Shown here: positions 31,305 to 41,661 of the stretch, piece after piece | Numbering within the stretch: position 1 is the first letter of the stretch | How the letters are laid out: every line of letters starts with the position of its first letter | Assembly: GCA_963759115.1 (NCBI GenBank) | Contig: CAVWXT010000006.1 | Coordinates: forward strand, 806,001 to 870,000 | Reading direction: 5' to 3' | Length of the DNA: 64,000 nt | Source of the DNA: CAVWXT01 sp963759115 | GTDB lineage: Bacteria > Planctomycetota > Planctomycetia > Pirellulales > Thermoguttaceae | Translations under genes and position numbers: made by a program | Notes under the pieces: generated by a model | What the model was told of the DNA's origin: nothing | The model's input: only the letters and a program-made list of their open reading frames with translations | Databases searched by the model: none

Positions 31305-32486
31305 ATGTCAACGGAGATTCTCCTGACCGGCGGTATGCGAACGCCGTTGGGCAGTTTTTGCGGAGCACTCTCCCATGTCCCTGCGCCAAACTTGGGCGCC
31401 GCGGCGATCGAGGCGGCCATTCGCCGGGCACGCGTCCCGCCCGAGCAGGTCGATGAAGTCATCTTCGGCAACGTGCTCGGTGCCGGTCTGGGTCAGAACG
31501 TGGCCAGGCAGGCCGCGATCGGGGCCGGTCTTTCGCCGGCCGTGGGCGCGACAACGGTCAACAAAGTCTGCGGCTCCAGCCTTAAAGCGGTCATGCTGGC
31601 CGCCCAGGCGATCAAGGTCGGCGATGCCGAGTTGATCGTGGCCGGCGGGACGGAGAACATGTCCTCGGCCCCGTACTTGTTGCCCAAGGCCCGCAACGGC
31701 TACCGCATGGGCAACGGCGAACTGGTCGATTCGATGATCCGGGATGGCCTGTGGGACGTGTACAACAACATCCACATGGGCACCTGCGGCGACCGCTGTG
31801 CCGAAAAGTATCAGTTCTCCCGCCGACAGCAGGACGATTTCGCGGTTGCCAGTTTTCAGCGGGCCATCGAGGCCCAACAGAAAGGCCTGTTCGCCGCGGA
31901 AATCGTGCCGATTGAGGCGCCCGACCGCCGCGCCACGGTCACCGTCGATCGGGACGAGGGGCCCAGCCGCTTCAACGAGGAGAAGCTGCGAAGTCTGCAG
32001 CCGGCGTTCGACAAGAAGGGGACGGTGACGGCGGGCAATGCGTCCAGCATCAACGACGGCGCCGCCGCGGTACTGGTTATGTCCGCGAGAAAAGCCGGCC
32101 AGTTGGGAATCCAGGTCCAGGCGAAAGTGCTGGGCTACGCCACCTTTTCGCGCGAGCCGGAGTGGTTTACGCTGGCCCCCATCGGCGCCATCGGGAAGCT
32201 CTTGGAGCAGTTGAAACTGACCGTCGCCGACGTGGATTTGTTCGAGGTCAACGAGGCGTTCGCCGTCGTTCCCCTGGCGGCGATGAAGGATCTGGGCATC
32301 CCGCACGAAAAGATGAACGTTCACGGCGGGGCCATTGCGCTGGGGCACCCCATCGGCGCCAGCGGCGCGCGGGTGTTGGTGACGCTGTTGGAGGCCATGA
32401 AGCAGCGCGGGGCCAAGACCGGCATTGCCTCGCTGTGCATCGGCGGGGGCGAGGCCGTGGCCCTGGCCGTCGAGGCGGGCGGCTGA
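31305..32486 (+). CDS. Acetyl-CoA C-acetyltransferase (thiolase)
   Basis: The enzyme cleaves or forms acetoacetyl-CoA and longer 3-ketoacyl-CoA. The 393-residue product is complete. The acylated cysteine is in NKVCGSSLKAVMLAA near residue 88; VNEAFAVVPLAA and GGAIALGHPIGASGAR supply the catalytic histidine; CIGGGEAVALA supplies the second cysteine. The start MSTEILLTGGMRTPLG has an AGAGGA site 11 bases upstream. It heads an operon with enoyl-CoA hydratase and acyl-CoA synthetase and is divergent from the glyoxylate shunt genes. Whether it works in beta-oxidation or in acetoacetyl-CoA synthesis cannot be told. Confidence 0.93.
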   Translation: MSTEILLTGGMRTPLGSFCGALSHVPAPNLGAAAIEAAIRRARVPPEQVDEVIFGNVLGAGLGQNVARQAAIGAGLSPAVGATTVNKVCGSSLKAVMLAAQAIKVGDAELIVAGGTENMSSAPYLLPKARNGYRMGNGELVDSMIRDGLWDVYNNIHMGTCGDRCAEKYQFSRRQQDDFAVASFQRAIEAQQKGLFAAEIVPIEAPDRRATVTVDRDEGPSRFNEEKLRSLQPAFDKKGTVTAGNASSINDGAAAVLVMSARKAGQLGIQVQAKVLGYATFSREPEWFTLAPIGAIGKLLEQLKLTVADVDLFEVNEAFAVVPLAAMKDLGIPHEKMNVHGGAIALGHPIGASGARVLVTLLEAMKQRGAKTGIASLCIGGGEAVALAVEAGG

Positions 32487-32636
32487 ATCCCTTATTGACC
32501 TCTCATTGTTGACTCATACGAGAACCGGGAAATAATTGCCGATAGAGAGGGGGCAAATACGCTCGACGTTCGCCAACAGGTCTTCCCGAGCCGCGATGAT
32601 GACGCCTGAGTAGCTGCGGGAAGGGTGAGGTGGTGC

Positions 32637-33540
32637 ATGCCCCTGTCCGGCTTGAAGAACTTCCGCGTGACGCAGGATTCGCGCGGAGTGCTGACGGTGG
32701 CGATCGACGTCCCCGGGCGGACGCACAACGTGTTCACCGAGGAAGTGCTCGCCGAGTTGCAGAGCCTGCTGGACAAACTGGAGCACGACCCGACGATCCG
32801 GCTGGTGCTCTTCCGAAGCGGCAAGGAGTCGGGATTCCTCGCGGGCGGCGACCTGCGAATGCTTTCGGCCATGCAGAGCCGCGATACGGCCGGCCAGATC
32901 GTCATCATCGGCCAGAAACTGTTGGATCGGCTGGAGCGGCTGCCCACGCCTACGGTAGCGGCGATTCACGGACCGTGCCTCGGCGGAGGTCTGGAATTCG
33001 CCCTGGCCTGCCGTTACCGATTGGCTCGCGACGACGCCTCCACGCGACTGGGAGTGCCGGAAATCAAGCTGGGCCTGCTGCCGGCCTGGGGCGGCACCCA
33101 ACGCTTGCCGGAACTGGTGGGCTTGACCGCCGCGCTGCCGATGCTCTTAGCCGGCGCAAAGGTGTCAGCCCGCCACGCCGCCCAAATTGGCCTGGTCGAT
33201 GGCGTTTGGCCCGCCGAACGGTTTGCGGACGGCGTAGAGCAGTTCGTCGCCGATCGGCTGGCAAGGCGACCGTTCCGCCGGCCGCAGCGCAGCACGTTGG
33301 CACGACTGGCCGAGCGCTCGAAGCTGGGGCGCTGGTTCCTGTTGCGGGCGGCGCGCCGTCGGCTCGCGCCGCGGCCGCCACTATCCGGCCCTGCCGGCAA
33401 TCATCCAGGCCATCGAGCACGGGCTGCGGCACGGCCGTCGAGCAGGCCTGGCCTGGGAACGCCACGTATTCCCCAATCTGCTTTTCAGTCCCGTCTGCCG
33501 CAATCGCCTGCGGCGATTCTTTCAACGCCCGCGGGCCGGC
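32637..33540 (+). CDS. Enoyl-CoA hydratase (FadJ N-domain-like), one frameshift
   Basis: The protein belongs to the crotonase family that hydrates 2-enoyl-CoA. It has RSGKESGFLAGGDLRML (oxyanion hole), AAIHGPCLGGGLEFALACRYRLA (second oxyanion hole and catalytic glutamate region) and GVPEIKLGLLPAWGGTQRLPELVG. A frame change near 33360 is needed to reach the helical end YPALPAIIQAIEHG...FFQRPRAG, which resembles the end of the hydratase part of FadJ/FadB. There is no stop codon before the acyl-CoA synthetase: the second frame runs straight into it. The ATG at 32637 is chosen because it starts the family N-terminus. Confidence 0.8.
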
Positions 33541-35213
33541 AGCGGCAGTCCCTGGGTCGAAGGCTTGACGATCGGGGCGGCGCTGCGGCAGACGGCCCAG
33601 CGATTCGCCGAGCGCGAGGCGATGATCTTCCTTCAAGCCGGTGTTCGCTATACCTGGGCCGCGTTCGACCATGAAATCGATCGGATCGCCCGCGGCTTGC
33701 TGGGCGTCGGTTTTCGGCGGGGCGATCGCTTGGGCGTGTGGTCCACGAATTGGCCGGAGTGGGTGCTGTTGCAATTCGCCACGGCCCGGATCGGCGTCGT
33801 GCTGGTGACGATCAACCCCGCGTACCGTACGGCGGAACTCGAGTACGCATTGGCCCAGTCGGAGGTGCGCGGGCTGGCGCTGATCGAGCGATACCGGTCG
33901 TCCCCCTACTTCCAGATGCTGCAAGAGGTCTGTCCGGAACTGGATCGTTCCCGGCCCGGCGAACTCCGCAGCCCGAAGTTCCCGCACTTGCGGTGGGTCA
34001 TCCGCATCCGCGGCTCGGAGCATCCGGGAATGCTCAGTTGGCAGGAGCTCGAAGCGGCCGCCGAGAGCGTCCCCGCCGGCCGCCTGGCGGAGATCCAACG
34101 GGAACTCACACCCCAGGACCCGATCAATCTGCAATACACCTCGGGCACGACAGGACTTCCCAAGGGCGCGCTCTTGAGCCACCGCAACCTGCTCGTCAAT
34201 GCCTTCTATGCGGCCGAGCACCAGCGGCTTTCGGATCGCGATCGGATCTGCGTCCCCGTGCCGTTGTATCATTGCTTCGGCTGCGTACTGGGCACGATGT
34301 GCTCGATCGTCAGCGGCGCCGCGGTGGTCTTTCCGTACGAAAGCTTCAACGTCGTGGCCACGCTCGACGCCATCGAGGCCGAACGCTGCACGGCCGTCTA
34401 CGGCGTGCCGACGATGTTCATCGCCGAACTCGAACATCCGAGCTTTCGCGCCGCGACACGTCGTCGCTGCGGACGGGCATTATGGCGGGCAGCCCGTGTC
34501 CCGTGGAACTCATGAAGCGCGTCGTCAACGAAATGGGCGCCCGCGAAATCACCATCGCCTACGGCCAGACGGAAGCCTCGCCGTTGGTGACCATGACCAG
34601 CACGGACGATCCGATCGACAAGCGCGTGGGCACGGTGGGCCGGCCCTTCCCCGGCATCGAAGTGAAGATCGTCGACCTGCTTTCGGGCGCAGAACTGCCC
34701 GACGGCCGGCCGGGCGAACTTTGCTGCCGGGGCCACGACGTGATGCTGGGCTACTACAACCTGCCCGACGCCACGGCCGCCGCCATCGACGCGGAAGGTT
34801 GGCTGCACACCGGCGACATCGGCCTCCGCCAGCCCGACGGCTACTTCCGCATCACCGGCCGGCTCAAAGAGATGATCATCCGCGGCGGCGAGAACATCGC
34901 CCCGCGCGAGATCGAGGAACTGCTCTATCAGCATCCCAAGATCGAGCAAGTGTCGGTCGTCGGAGTGCCCGACCGCAAGTTCGGCGAAGACATTCTGGCG
35001 TGGATCAAGCTGCATGCAGGCGCGAAGGCCACGGCCGACGAGATTCGCGACTTCTGCCGCCAACACCTCGCGCACTTCAAGACGCCCCGCTATATCAAGT
35101 TCGTCGACAGCTTTCCCACGACCGTCACCGGCAAGATCCAGAAGTACAAGATCCGCCAGCAGGCCATCGAAGAGTACGGCCTGCAAGAGGCGGCAGCCAT
35201 TGAAACGGCATGA
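33541..35213 (+). CDS. Fatty-acyl-CoA synthetase (AMP-binding), one frameshift
   Basis: The enzyme activates fatty acids to acyl-CoA through an acyl-AMP. Key motifs: the P-loop-like YTSGTTGLPKGALLSH near residue 200, YGQTEASPLVTMTSTDD, GWLHTGDIG, and the hinge plus catalytic lysine GRLKEMIIRGGENIAP and TVTGKIQKYKIR. The frame changes near 34455, where the sequence before SSLRTGIMAGSPCPVELM lacks one base. The N-terminus is not marked by a start codon; it continues in frame from the enoyl-CoA hydratase. The last bases overlap the ATG of a truncated dehydrogenase. Confidence 0.88.
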
Positions 35214-35347
35214 CGACCATCGCTCGGCAATCGTTCCTCGTGGCGGGCGGAAGCTCGGGGCTCGGCGAGGCGTGCGTGCGGCGACTGGCCGCGGCCGGCC
35301 ATCAAGGGGTAATCGCCGATCGAAACCGCTCACGGTCTGGCACGTAG
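35210..35347 (+). pseudogene. Truncated short-chain dehydrogenase start
   Basis: From the ATG at 35210 (ATGA overlap with the synthetase stop), 36 codons encode SFLVAGGSSGLGEACVRRLA and GHQGVIAD, the NAD-binding start of short-chain dehydrogenases such as 3-hydroxyacyl-CoA dehydrogenase type II. After about residue 37 the similarity stops and a TAG follows at codon 46. The missing remainder would have supplied the hydroxyacyl-CoA oxidation step for this operon. It is a 5' remnant left by a deletion or assembly join. Confidence 0.7.
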
Positions 35348-35398
35348 CAGGCACATGCCGTGCGCCGTCCGCCGCGCTTTCCTGTGGCCTGACAATCC

Positions 35399-36691
35399 CT
35401 ATTCTTCCTCCCCGGTAAGCTTGCACTTCGGCAGCGCCTTGAGCAATTGCCGGACAGCCTTGTCGGTTACGTTGGTTTGTCCGACGCTGAGCGACTTCAG
35501 ATTTTGCAGTGCCTGAAGGCGGGGCAGGCCGGCGTCGTCGATCTTGGTCAGCGTGAGATTCAGGGTCTCCAGGGTCGTCATCTTGCCGACCTGCTCCAGT
35601 CCCGCATTGCTGACATCGGTGTCGGTGAGGTTCAGTGCCTTGAGCTTCTTGAGGGCCGAGAGGGATTTCAATCCGGCGTCGGTAATGCGGGTGTGCCAGA
35701 GATTGAGCGACTGCAACTGGGCAAAGCCGGCGGTCGTTTGCATCGCGTTGTCGTCGGCGAGGGTCTCGGCCAGGTCGAGCGATTCCAGTCCCGTGGCGCC
35801 TTTGAGGTAAGCCAAACCGGCCCCCGTGATCGGGTTGCCGCGCAGGCCGAGCCGCCTCAATTGGGTCGCCCCTTTCAAGGAATGGCAGCAGTTGTCGCTG
35901 ATGTTGTAGCACCGCATGATGGTGACGTCCCGCAAGTTCGGGAACTTCTCCAAGACCTTCAGCCCGGCATCGGTTACGTCCTGGGCGTCTTCGACCGCGA
36001 TCGTAATCAATTGGGTCATGCCCGCCAGGTGCGCCAGTCCGGCGTCGGTCACGGCGGAATTGCGCAACCTCACGGCAGCGAGATTGGTGAGGCCTTCGAT
36101 CTGCTGCAGTCCGCCGTCGCCGATCTGCGTGCAGCCGCGAAGGTCCAGCAGTCGGAGCTTGGTGAGGCCCTTGAGCTCGGCCAGGCCGGCATCGGTGATG
36201 CCGTTGTCGAACAGTAGCGACAAGTACTGCAAGTTGGACAGCTTCTTCAGGTGGGCCAGCCCGGTATTTGTCAGGTGCCGGGTGCGGCGGAGGTTCAAGG
36301 ATTTCAGTTGCGGCATCTTCTCGAAAACTGCCAGCCCGGCGTCGGTGAGCCCCGTGCTCTCCATAATCAACGAGTTGAGCTTGGGAAACTCCGGCAGGCA
36401 CTTCAGTCCCGCGTCGGTGATTCCCTCGCCCCAGAGCGTCAGTTCCTGCAACTCGGCAAGCGAAGCGAGCAGCTTCACGTCGGCGTCGATCGTCGGGCGG
36501 TCTTGCAGGTCCACTCCGATCGCGTTCTTGTTGGCGTCGTACTTGATCTTGCCGCCCAACTCGCCCACGAGTTTGATCGCTGCCGCCTGGGCGGGGTTCG
36601 GGCTTGCTCCCGCGGCCAGCGACTCAGGGACGTTGCGACCATGAAAGCAGATCAGACTGATCACCAACAGCGAAGCGATCCGGCACCTCAT
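35399..36691 (-). CDS. Secreted leucine-rich-repeat protein
   Basis: The 430-residue protein has a signal peptide (IASLLVISLICFHG) and then at least 12 leucine-rich repeats of about 24 residues. Most carry the planctomycete-style ITDAGL step (GITDAGLKCL, GLTDAGLAVF, AVTDAGLAHL, RITDAGLKSL). Such solenoids bind other proteins. The ATG at 36691 is preferred; an in-frame upstream codon would add an Arg/Pro-rich lead with no signal character. It ends with KLTGEEE. Function beyond binding is unknown. Intact. Confidence 0.85.
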   Translation of the reverse strand: MRCRIASLLVISLICFHGRNVPESLAAGASPNPAQAAAIKLVGELGGKIKYDANKNAIGVDLQDRPTIDADVKLLASLAELQELTLWGEGITDAGLKCLPEFPKLNSLIMESTGLTDAGLAVFEKMPQLKSLNLRRTRHLTNTGLAHLKKLSNLQYLSLLFDNGITDAGLAELKGLTKLRLLDLRGCTQIGDGGLQQIEGLTNLAAVRLRNSAVTDAGLAHLAGMTQLITIAVEDAQDVTDAGLKVLEKFPNLRDVTIMRCYNISDNCCHSLKGATQLRRLGLRGNPITGAGLAYLKGATGLESLDLAETLADDNAMQTTAGFAQLQSLNLWHTRITDAGLKSLSALKKLKALNLTDTDVSNAGLEQVGKMTTLETLNLTLTKIDDAGLPRLQALQNLKSLSVGQTNVTDKAVRQLLKALPKCKLTGEEE

Positions 36692-36868
36692 AGTACATCC
36701 TCTATTCTTGGGAAAACGGCCCGTTGACACCCAGCGCCCCGACCGGCGGTCGCACCCCAAGGCGGCCGGCGGTCGCGGCATGGCGTCAGAGAACTGTCGA
36801 GCCCAGGGGCATGAGCTTTCTAGCTTAGCGAATCACCTTGGGCCGTGCAATCAACGCCCGGCAGGGCT

Positions 36869-36989
36869 CAGGGCCGATCGGTTATTCACTGTGGGAGGCG
36901 ACTCCTGTCGCCGATTGCTTGATAACAACCGGAAATCGGCGACTGGAGTCGCTTCCTACAGCCGGATTTGGGAAAACTGATTGGCCCTG
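36869..36989. repeat. 121-bp palindromic dispersed element, copy A
   Basis: Outer arms CAGGGCCGATCGGTT and AACTGATTGGCCCTG (two mismatches) enclose a second palindrome GGAGGCGACTCCTGTCGCCGA / TCGGCGACTGGAGTCGCTTCC. A nearly identical copy is at 63146-63265 and the inner palindrome recurs in dnaE. It contains no gene. Size and structure suggest a non-autonomous mobile palindrome. Confidence 0.85.
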
Positions 36990-37209
36990 CGGCAGGTCTG
37001 GAAATCAAACCCCCCCTGCGGAGGGTAGTCGCGTTGTGCAGCTACTTGCGTCGGCCGCGCGAATTCGTTACTCTGGAACTCGGAATAAAGGAAGCACCCA
37101 CAACGTTTATCCGCCTTCCTTACGCCCGCCGCGGGCTGCACGCCGCAGCCACAGGTCGCCGGTTTTCCCGCCAACATACTGCCTCTTACATCTAAAGGAG
37201 TCGCCGCGT

Positions 37210-38541
37210 ATGTCTATCCCCACGAATCGACGTCAGTTCCTACAGAGCACGGCCGTTGCCGGCATCGGCTTTTGGGTGGCCGGTGGTGCCGTGCCCAGGA
37301 GAGCAAATCACCCAACGCCCGCATCGCGATCGCCTGCATTGGTTTGGGCGGGAAAGGGGCCAGCGATTCCGCCGACGCCGGCAAGAATGGCGACGTGGTA
37401 GCCATTTGCGACGTCGACGAAGGCGTCCTCAATAATGCCGGCGGGAAGACCTTCCCCAAGGCCAAGCGGTTCACCGACTATCGCAAGATGTTCGATGAGA
37501 TGGGCAAGAGCATTCGATGCGGTGACCGTCAGCACGCCCGACCACCACCACGCCTCGGCATCGCTCAGGGCGATGCGGATGGGCAAGCACTGCTTCTGCC
37601 AGAAGCCCCTGACGAAGTCGATCTACGAAGCCCGGCTGATGGCCAAGGTGGCGGCGGAAACGAAAGTCGCCACGCAGATGGGCAATCAGGGCACCTCGTA
37701 CGACGCCCTGCGCAAGTCGGTCGCCGTGATCAAGACCGGCGTGCTGGGACCCGTGAAGGAAGTCCACGTCTGGACCGACCGGCCGATTTGGGACCAGGGT
37801 GGCCCGCGGCGCAGCGGCCGTTTGCCCCAAGAACGTGGATTGGAACGTCTGGCTCGGTCCTGCGCCGATCCGGCCCTATGCCAAAGGCTATCACGCCTTC
37901 GCATGGCGCGGCTGGTGGGATTTCGGCACCGGCGCGCTGGGCGACATGGCCTGCCACACGGTGAACATGCCCTATGCGGCGCTGAAGCTTGCCAACCCGA
38001 CTGCCGTGCAGGCCAAGTGCTCGGGCCATAACGGCGACAGCTATCCGACATGGTCGGAGATCGTCTTCGACTTCCCGGCCACGGCCGATCGTCCGGCGTT
38101 GAAGCTGTTCTGGTATGACGGGAAACGGAAGCCCAAGGAAGAACTGTTCTGGGCGCAAAGGTATCGAAGACCGGCGCGTTAGTGATCGGAGAGAAGGGCA
38201 CGCTCTTTGGAGCGGGCGACTATGCCGAAAGGCAACTCCAGTTGCTCGGCGGCGCCACCATGCCGGACGAAGAGAAACTGAAGTGGACCAAGTCGCCCGG
38301 CCACTTCGTGGAGTGGATCCACGCCATCAAGGGCGGTGAGCCGGCCGCGTCGAACTTCGCCACGTACTCCGGCGGCCTGACGGAAACCATCCTGCTGGGC
38401 AACCTGGCCGTCTGGGTGGCTGCCACGGGCGAGGGCGAAAAGGTGGAATGGGACGCCACGAACATGAAGTGTACCAACATCGCTGGCCTGGAGACGATCG
38501 TCAAGCCGATCTATCGCCCCGGCTACACGCTGGACGCGTGA
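37210..38541 (+). CDS. Gfo/Idh/MocA oxidoreductase with Tat signal, four frameshifts
   Basis: Five short frames join into one protein of about 440 residues. It starts SIPTNRRQFLQSTAVAGIG, a twin-arginine signal for folded export. The NAD-binding domain contains RIAIACIGLGGKG, VVAICDVDE and STPDHHHASASLRAMRMGKHCFCQKPL, where EKP is usual (here QKP). The C-terminal domain contains WNVWLGPAP and WRGWWDFGTGALGDMACH. Secreted members of this family act on sugars and are very numerous in planctomycetes. The frame changes lie near 37290, 37510, 37800 and 38170. Substrate unknown. Confidence 0.85.
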
Positions 38542-38582
38542 TTCACGTCTACGACTTCTATCCGGCCAAAGTGTCGGGCGGA

Positions 38583-38636
38583 TTGGGGCGACAGTAAAGC
38601 TGTCGCCCCAACTGTTTCTTGGCACGGAGCGTGCCA
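38583..38636. terminator. Strong hairpins after the oxidoreductase
   Basis: TTGGGGCGACAG-TAAAG-CTGTCGCCCCAA is a perfect 12-bp stem (38583-38611). A second stem TGGCACG-GAG-CGTGCCA (38620-38636) follows. They begin 41 bases after the stop codon. A T tract is missing, so termination is likely but unproved. The rest of the 450-base gap to 38992 holds only a small GGTGCC-TGC-GGCACC hairpin. Confidence 0.5.
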
Positions 38637-38991
38637 CACAAAGCCGCGACGGGTGGTCGAAACGATCTCGAAGCTAACCCGCCTGGGGGGATTCCTCGCC
38701 GGACGGCAAGCCCTATAATAATTTTCGGAGGGCCAGAGATGGAATGCCGTCCCCAGGGCGCGACTCCGACATGTGTGGTCGGCAGATTTGTTCCTGTTCG
38801 CAGCCTTTCGCCCTAAGGAATGACCCTCACCACGCCCCAATCAAACTGGCACGTCGTGTACGATGAACGCACATGACGAGGCAATTTTGGGGTACGCTTT
38901 CGACAGGAGGTGCCTGCGGCACCCCATAGACGACCGGGCGCCGCAGCGAAGGCATACCTGTTTTAGTTGTCGTGACAGGAGGCAAAGGAAA

Positions 38992-40130
38992 ATGTCCACA
39001 ACCTTTCGAATTGCCTTTTCTTGGCTATTAAGTGCCGCCTTGGTGGCGGCGTTCTCTCCTGCAACGGTGGCCGCACACGGCGGAGGTGGCGGAGGTGGCG
39101 GCGGCCACGGTGGTGGAGGAGGATTCGGCGGCGGCCACATGGGCGGTGGGAGTTTTGGCGGTTTTAGCGGCGGCCACATGAGCAGCGGCGGTTGGTCAGG
39201 GGGACGTAGCTTCTCCGGCCCATCGAGCTTCTCCCACACGAGCCCTTCGTTCAACGGCATGAATCGTGGACAACTCCAGTCCTTCGGCGGCCAAGGCCAG
39301 AACTGGAACCACAATTGGGCCGGAAATAACGGCGTCTGGAACCACAATCAGGGTTGGTGGGGCCACCACGAGCCCGACCGCGACGACTTCTTCCGCTTCG
39401 GCGTCTTCGGCTGGCCGTGGTACGCCTTTGATTGGGGGCCGGGCTATTGGTGGCCAAACTACTATGACTATGGCTACGGCCCGTACGGCGACCTCTACGG
39501 CGGCTACAGCGCCAACGTGATGCCTTACACGACTGCCTATGTGCCCAGCTATGAGGCGGCGCTGCCGCCGGAGGGCGGCGAGGAAGCGTCCGGCTTCTAC
39601 GCCCAGGCCCTCGCGGCCTTTCGCCAGGGCGACTACGGCAACGCCACGCGGCTGGCCGGCCATGCGGCCGTCGATGATCCGCGGAAGCCGGACGTTCACA
39701 TTCTGGCCATGTTGGGATTGTTCGCCATGGGCGAGTATCGCGGCGCTGCGATGGAGGCCCACGCCGTGATGGCACTGGGCCACGTGCCTGACTGGCCCAC
39801 GCTGTACAGCTTCTACGGGAACGTGGGACCGTATACGGAGCACCTGCGGAAACTGGAGAAGTTCGTCAACGCGAACCTGTCGGTGCCCGAAGGACGGTTC
39901 CTGTTGGGCTTCCAATACCTGATGGAAGGCCATAAGGACGCGGCCAAAGGCGAGCTTCTGCACGCCCTGAAACTGACGCCGCGAGACTCGCTGGCGGCCA
40001 AATTGCTGACGCAGGCGGGCGGCACCGTGCCGGCCGACATCGCCGAGCAACTATCGCAGCAGACGCCGAAGCGCCAGAGCTGCCGGCCCCCGCGGCGCCG
40101 GCCACTCCTCCGGCCCCGCCGCAGCCGTGA
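38992..40130 (+). CDS. Secreted Gly/His-rich protein with TPR-like C-terminus, one frameshift
   Basis: A signal peptide (FSWLLSAALVAAFSPATVAAH) is followed by a Gly/His-rich low-complexity part with repeated GGGHGGGG and GGHM blocks to about residue 75. Then comes an aromatic Tyr/Trp/Asn-rich segment (WYAFDWGPGYWWPNYYDYGYG) and a helical part with TPR-like units (YAQALAAFRQGDYGNATRLAGHAAVDD). The reading frame as given runs past its natural end; one base lost near 40068 would restore ELPAPAAPATPPAPPQP and a TGA at 40128. RBS AAGGAA lies 5 bases before the ATG. Function unknown; envelope location likely. Confidence 0.7.
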
Positions 40131-40153
40131 CGAACCAATTTTCGTAGGGTGCG

Positions 40154-40191
40154 TGAAACGCACCACAACGGGCAGACGGTGGTGCGTTTCA
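40154..40191. repeat. Inverted repeat downstream of dnaA
   Basis: TGAAACGCACCAC (40154-40166) and GTGGTGCGTTTCA (40179-40191) form a perfect 13-bp stem with a 12-base loop. It lies between two convergent genes and could end transcription of both. Confidence 0.7.
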
Positions 40192-40223
40192 TCCCATTAC
40201 AATCCGGTGCGGCAGTTGAGCGA

Positions 40224-41661
40224 CTACCCGGCCGCCAGGCGGCGTTCGACCTGGCGGATGGCGTCGTCGACCGGCCAACAGTGCTCGGCCAGGGCCAGGG
40301 GCTGGCCGGAAGCCATCCAGCCGTCGACTCGCTTCTGCGCCGAGATGACCGTGCTGTGGCTGCGGCGGCCGAAATAATGGCCGATCTCGCTCAGCGCGGC
40401 GCGGGTGTGCTTTCGGGCAAGCCACATGGCCAGCATCCGCGGATGGCTCACCCGTCTTCCTTTGGCGTCGGATTGCAGGCTCGCCGGCTCCAGCCCAAAG
40501 ACCTCGCACACGGCCTTCTCGATGTCGGGCAGCCGCACCACCCGGCCGTTGTGCCGGATCATGTCGGCCAGGGCCTCCTCGGCCATCGCCAGCGAGATCG
40601 GCCGGCCGAGGGAATGGCTGGTGGCCTGCAAGCGGCACAGCGCGCCGGAAAGTTCGCGGGGGTGGTTCGTCAGCCGCGAGGCGATGAATTGCTGCACCTC
40701 GGCGCGGCACGTGGAATTTCATTCGCCGCGCCATCTGGCGCGACGATGCCCAGCCGGGTGGCGTAGTCGGGCGGCTCGAGCCGGCAGACCAGCCCGCTGG
40801 TCAACCGCGTGGTCAACTCCGGCCCCAACTCGGGCAGTTCGGCCGGCGAGCGGTCGGCGGCGAAGACGAGTTGCCGGCCGTCGCGGAGGAACGTATCGAC
40901 GGTGTGCAGCAACTCGACCTGCGTGGCCCGCTTGCCCACCAGGAATTGCAGGTCGTCGATCATCAGCAATCCGACGCCGCGGTACTTGCGGCGGAAGCTG
41001 GGCAGGCCGCTGCCGCGCAGCGCTTCGAGGAAGTAGCTGGTGAACTGCTCGGCCGCGAGATATACCACGGTCAAGCTGCGCTGCGACTTTCGCGCCGCCG
41101 TCCAGATGCCTTCCAGCAGGTGGGTCTTGCCCACGCTCGTTGGCCCGTGGAACATCAGCGGCGTGATGTTGGCCGGGCTGGCGGACGACCATCTCCGCCG
41201 AGGCGACCGCCAGGCGGTTGGGTTCGCTGGCCACGAAGGTGTCGAGGCTGGCGAAGCGGCGCCGCGCGGGAGCGGCCGGCGGATCGGGCTGCGGCGCAGC
41301 GGTCGGCGCGCTGCTCCGCCGCGGCCACTCGCAGGCCGGGACTGCGACGTGCTTCGCCGTGCCGTTGCCGGAGACCGCCTGCATGGAATCGTCGTTCGCC
41401 TTCGGTCGCTGCAGAGTCGAGATGAAATTCCAGCGCCGGGCATTTGCCCAGCACCTCGCCGCACGCGGCCTCGATGTGCCGGCGGAAGTTGGCGCGAATC
41501 CATTCGAGGAAGAACCGGTTCGGCGTGCCGATCCGCAGCACGCTGCCGTCGTAGCCCAGCCGCGTGCCCGCGCCGAACCACAACTCGAATCGGTCTTGTC
41601 CGACCTTGCCGGCCAGCGCGACCCGCAAGGCCGACACGATCTCCCTATCGTCCCTGGTCAC
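40224..41661 (-). CDS. dnaA: Chromosomal replication initiator DnaA, about three frameshifts
   Basis: DnaA opens the origin and loads the replicative helicase. Parts in order: domain I (SALRVALAGKVGQDRFELWFG), a Pro/Ala-rich linker, the AAA domain with Walker A GPTSVGKTHLLEG and Walker B LLMIDDLQFLVGK, LVFAADRSPAELPEL (sensor 1 region), and domain IV with the DNA-binding signature RRSHSTVISAQKRV. The frames break near 41400, 41170 and 40715. The start is a GTG. The usual neighbours dnaN, recF and gyrB are absent and no TTATNCACA box cluster was seen nearby, so this need not be at the origin. It could be a second dnaA. Confidence 0.88.

Noticed and set aside
34398..36401. 667-codon minus-strand frame across the acyl-CoA synthetase and LRR genes
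   Set aside because: It runs opposite the synthetase and in a wrong frame of the LRR gene; composition is that of a shadow ORF.
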